From contig OX419755.1 in assembly GCA_948567375.1 (NCBI GenBank), positions 73,226,944-73,290,943 on the forward strand: 64,000 bases of DNA, written 5' to 3'. Source of the stretch: Lunularia cruciata. Taxonomy: Eukaryota > Streptophyta > Marchantiopsida > Lunulariales > Lunulariaceae. Below the pieces are notes generated by a model that saw nothing but the letters and a program-made list of their open reading frames with translations, ran no database searches and had not been told where the DNA came from. The translations under genes and the position numbers were made by a program. Below, piece by piece: positions 62,042 through 64,000 of this stretch (its first letter is position 1; the number at the start of each line of letters is the position of its first letter).

Positions 62042-64000
62042 TGTGATAACATGGCAAATATTACTTTTGCGGTAATCAGGTAAGTAAAGTTCATTCCCGT
62101 AGAGATACAAGTCAAAATTGGTCAAATACAAAGTCAAACAGTAACATGTAGTTCTTCTTGGGTTCCTCTTTAATCTCTCAGGTAGAAACCACACCCAGAA
62201 GAGAGTAACAAGCACTAACTTGCAGTCTTGTCACAAACTAACACTCCTTAATCATAACTCCATCAAATCTTTCCAAACAATCTTGATTGTGATGATTCAG
62301 GCTCTCCCAAACATGGCACTTCACTGCAAAACAACCTTGCCTCAAAATTTTGTTCTACCCTTCCATTGAAGGCATAACTTCCTTGATCAAAATTTCTTCA
62401 CATCAACACTACGCTACACTCACAAATGCAGAATACTATTAACACTACAATTCCTTTCAGATCTATCAAGGCATTGCTCTGATTGCACTTCACTCAAGAT
62501 CAAACACACAAAATGAAGAGCAAGGTTGCGGAATCCAACATCCAACAAGCATTCTGATTTGCACTTCAAAATTCTCCACACACTCACAACCACAAGCATA
62601 GAATTGATACTCAGAATTTAGCTCAAACGATGAGCACTGCTTCACAACACTTTGTTTTATCTATTCTCCAAAATTATGAGCACTAAACAATAGTTTTCTA
62701 CAAATGCCACTCTTAAATAGTGAAGAAAATGATAGTTACTAACAAAAATATTGTTCTACAAGAAATTTTCCTAAATTTTCCTGTAGATCCAAACTTACAA
62801 TACACCTCTTTATATCTACCTCTTCAAATTCTCAAATCTGTTACCACTCCAATCCAATGTCTCCTTCTTCCTCGGCTTCCAATCCCAAGGTAACTCCACT
62901 TACTACTCTGTCCTCTAGTTTCACAACTTCTAATTCCTCTACCAATTCTAACACTTCTTCCTGATGTACAATTCCACTAGTGGGTAATCTATCTAACTCC
63001 TTATCTTTGGACCCACTCTTCTCTAATATCTTCAATGGTAATTCCAAAGATATTTGTACTCAAATGTCATCTACTTTGGGCTTTGCTCTCACATCCTTCC
63101 AAATTTTATTTATTTTTAATTTCACTAAGTCTAATCTAATCATGATATTGTCTTCCACTTCCAATATCTTCCTATCTACACGAGTTCTTAGACTGATAAG
63201 TAAGGTGTCCAAGTCTTTATCCTTCACATTTCTCCTCCTTGTCTCCTGCACTAACAACTTCAACTCGTGTAGTCTTGTCTCTTCAATTTGCACGTTGGCT
63301 TTTGTACTCAGCATTGCGTTCATCTTCATCACTATCTCCTTCAATGGCTCTAGTTGCATTCTTCTCTCCCCGTTCTCAACCTTCAAGCCAATCATCTCTA
63401 TACATTGCTATTTCCACCTCAAACTCGGCTTTCACTGTCTCCTTCTCCTTCTCCTTCTACGTAATCTTCTCCTCCAAATTACAAAGTAACTCTCTTAGTC
63501 TTTCTTCTTCTCTATATCGCACAATCAACTCCCTTTGCTAGAGCTGCTTCTTCTCTTCTACACTCTATCACTCCATCAAGCTCTTGCTCCTTCTTTGCTT
63601 CTCTTGCCATAACATGGATAATCTCTAATCTCAAATCAGCAAACTGTTGTTTCAAGATCTCATTCTCCACTACTTGTCTTTCTCTTGCTATTTCACTCTT
63701 CTCTATGATTCTCTCTCTACTCCACACTTCTCTCTTCAAGCTCTCAATTACTTGATTCTATACTACTACATCTACTCGTAGCACTTCCCTTTCCTCCTCA
63801 CCTTGGATTATACTCTTCTTCAATTCCAAGTTCTCTTCTTCTAAATGAGCTAACACTTGCAATACATTCTTCACCTTCAGACACTTTGATTGCATCTCCT
63901 TCTTCTTGTGCTCCAATTTTACTAACAAAGGGCACATCTCCCATAGATACTCCACTCCTTCACTTGGAGTTACCTTGTCTTGCGGACTTGTCTCCTTCTT
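62042..64000 (-). repeat. TE2-family LTR (G), minus strand, runs off the window
   Basis: The minus-strand end reads ATTTGCCATGTTATCACA, a mutated form of the CGGGTTGTCACA terminus. The TATA-like CTATTTAAGA (complement of 62711-62720) and the coiled-coil coding follow. The start of the LTR lies beyond 64000. No primer-binding site is seen to its left, so it is a solo or 3' LTR inserted in TE4. Confidence 0.88.
62841..63955 (-). pseudogene. LTR-encoded ORF of TE2 (copy G), coiled-coil part
   Basis: Three open segments on the minus strand match the second half of the 857-codon frame: HLEEENLELKKSIIQGEEE, EILKQQFADLRLEIIHVMAR, ETRLHELKLLVQETRRRN, LLISLRTRVDRKILEVEDN and the tail LPTSGIVHQEEVLELVEELE. 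Frameshifts and stops separate them. The N-terminal part, if present, is outside the window. Confidence 0.7.

Overview
This 64 kb window is nuclear plant DNA that consists almost entirely of nested, decayed Ty3/gypsy-type LTR retrotransposons. I found no ordinary host gene, rRNA gene or intact tRNA gene. The plant assignment rests on the chromovirus integrase-chromodomain, a primer-binding site of the initiator-Met form, Asp-type primer-binding sites and TATA-box LTRs. The density and age of nesting suggest a very large, slowly purged genome such as a gymnosperm or fern, but the sequence alone does not decide the species.

Layout. 1-551 is CT-rich tandem repeat. 552-10583 is a minus-strand gypsy relic (family TE1, copy i), split by a complete chromovirus (1424-7656, target duplication GTAGT) and by a long-LTR-family LTR (8858-10364). 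10584-19288 is a second minus-strand TE1 (copy ii), carrying a solo LTR at 17038-18944 (duplication TCAGC). 19289-37817 is a plus-strand TE1 (copy iii). It was opened inside gag by the most remarkable element of the window (21279-30999) and later by a solo LTR (32580-34467, duplication ACAAG). 37818-44177 holds pieces of the long-LTR family TE2 in both orientations. 44178-57625 is an old minus-strand fragment of the methyltransferase element, into which a second copy of that element (44615-51398, duplication CTAC) and a TE2 element (51429-57491, duplication AACAC) have jumped. 57626-62041 holds a gag fragment flanked by inverted repeats and a fourth gypsy relic on the minus strand. 62042 to the end is another TE2 LTR on the minus strand.

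The candidate new system is the element at 21279-30999. Between protease and reverse transcriptase its polyprotein carries a DNA cytosine-5 methyltransferase with motifs I, IV (PCQ), VI (ENV), VIII, IX and X recognisable, and after the integrase it ends in a C4HC3 PHD finger. Its termini are also unusual. Instead of two matching LTRs it has the order A1 - genes - B1 - A2 - B2 (split direct repeats). That layout is known from tyrosine-recombinase elements, but here it accompanies a DDE-type integrase and short target duplications. The second copy has the same ends and the PHD finger, but has lost the methyltransferase, RT and RNase H by deletion.

A second oddity is TE2, whose 3.8 kb LTR carries an 857-codon reading frame (basic N-terminus, globular region, acidic stretch, long coiled coil) upstream of the LTR TATA box, i.e. 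in U3. Related frames are recognisable in seven LTRs here, with a more diverged trace at 37.8-38.2 kb. All coding regions contain stops or frameshifts except the 446-codon RT-RNase H frame of TE1 copy iii and the short C-terminal frame at 8931-9542.
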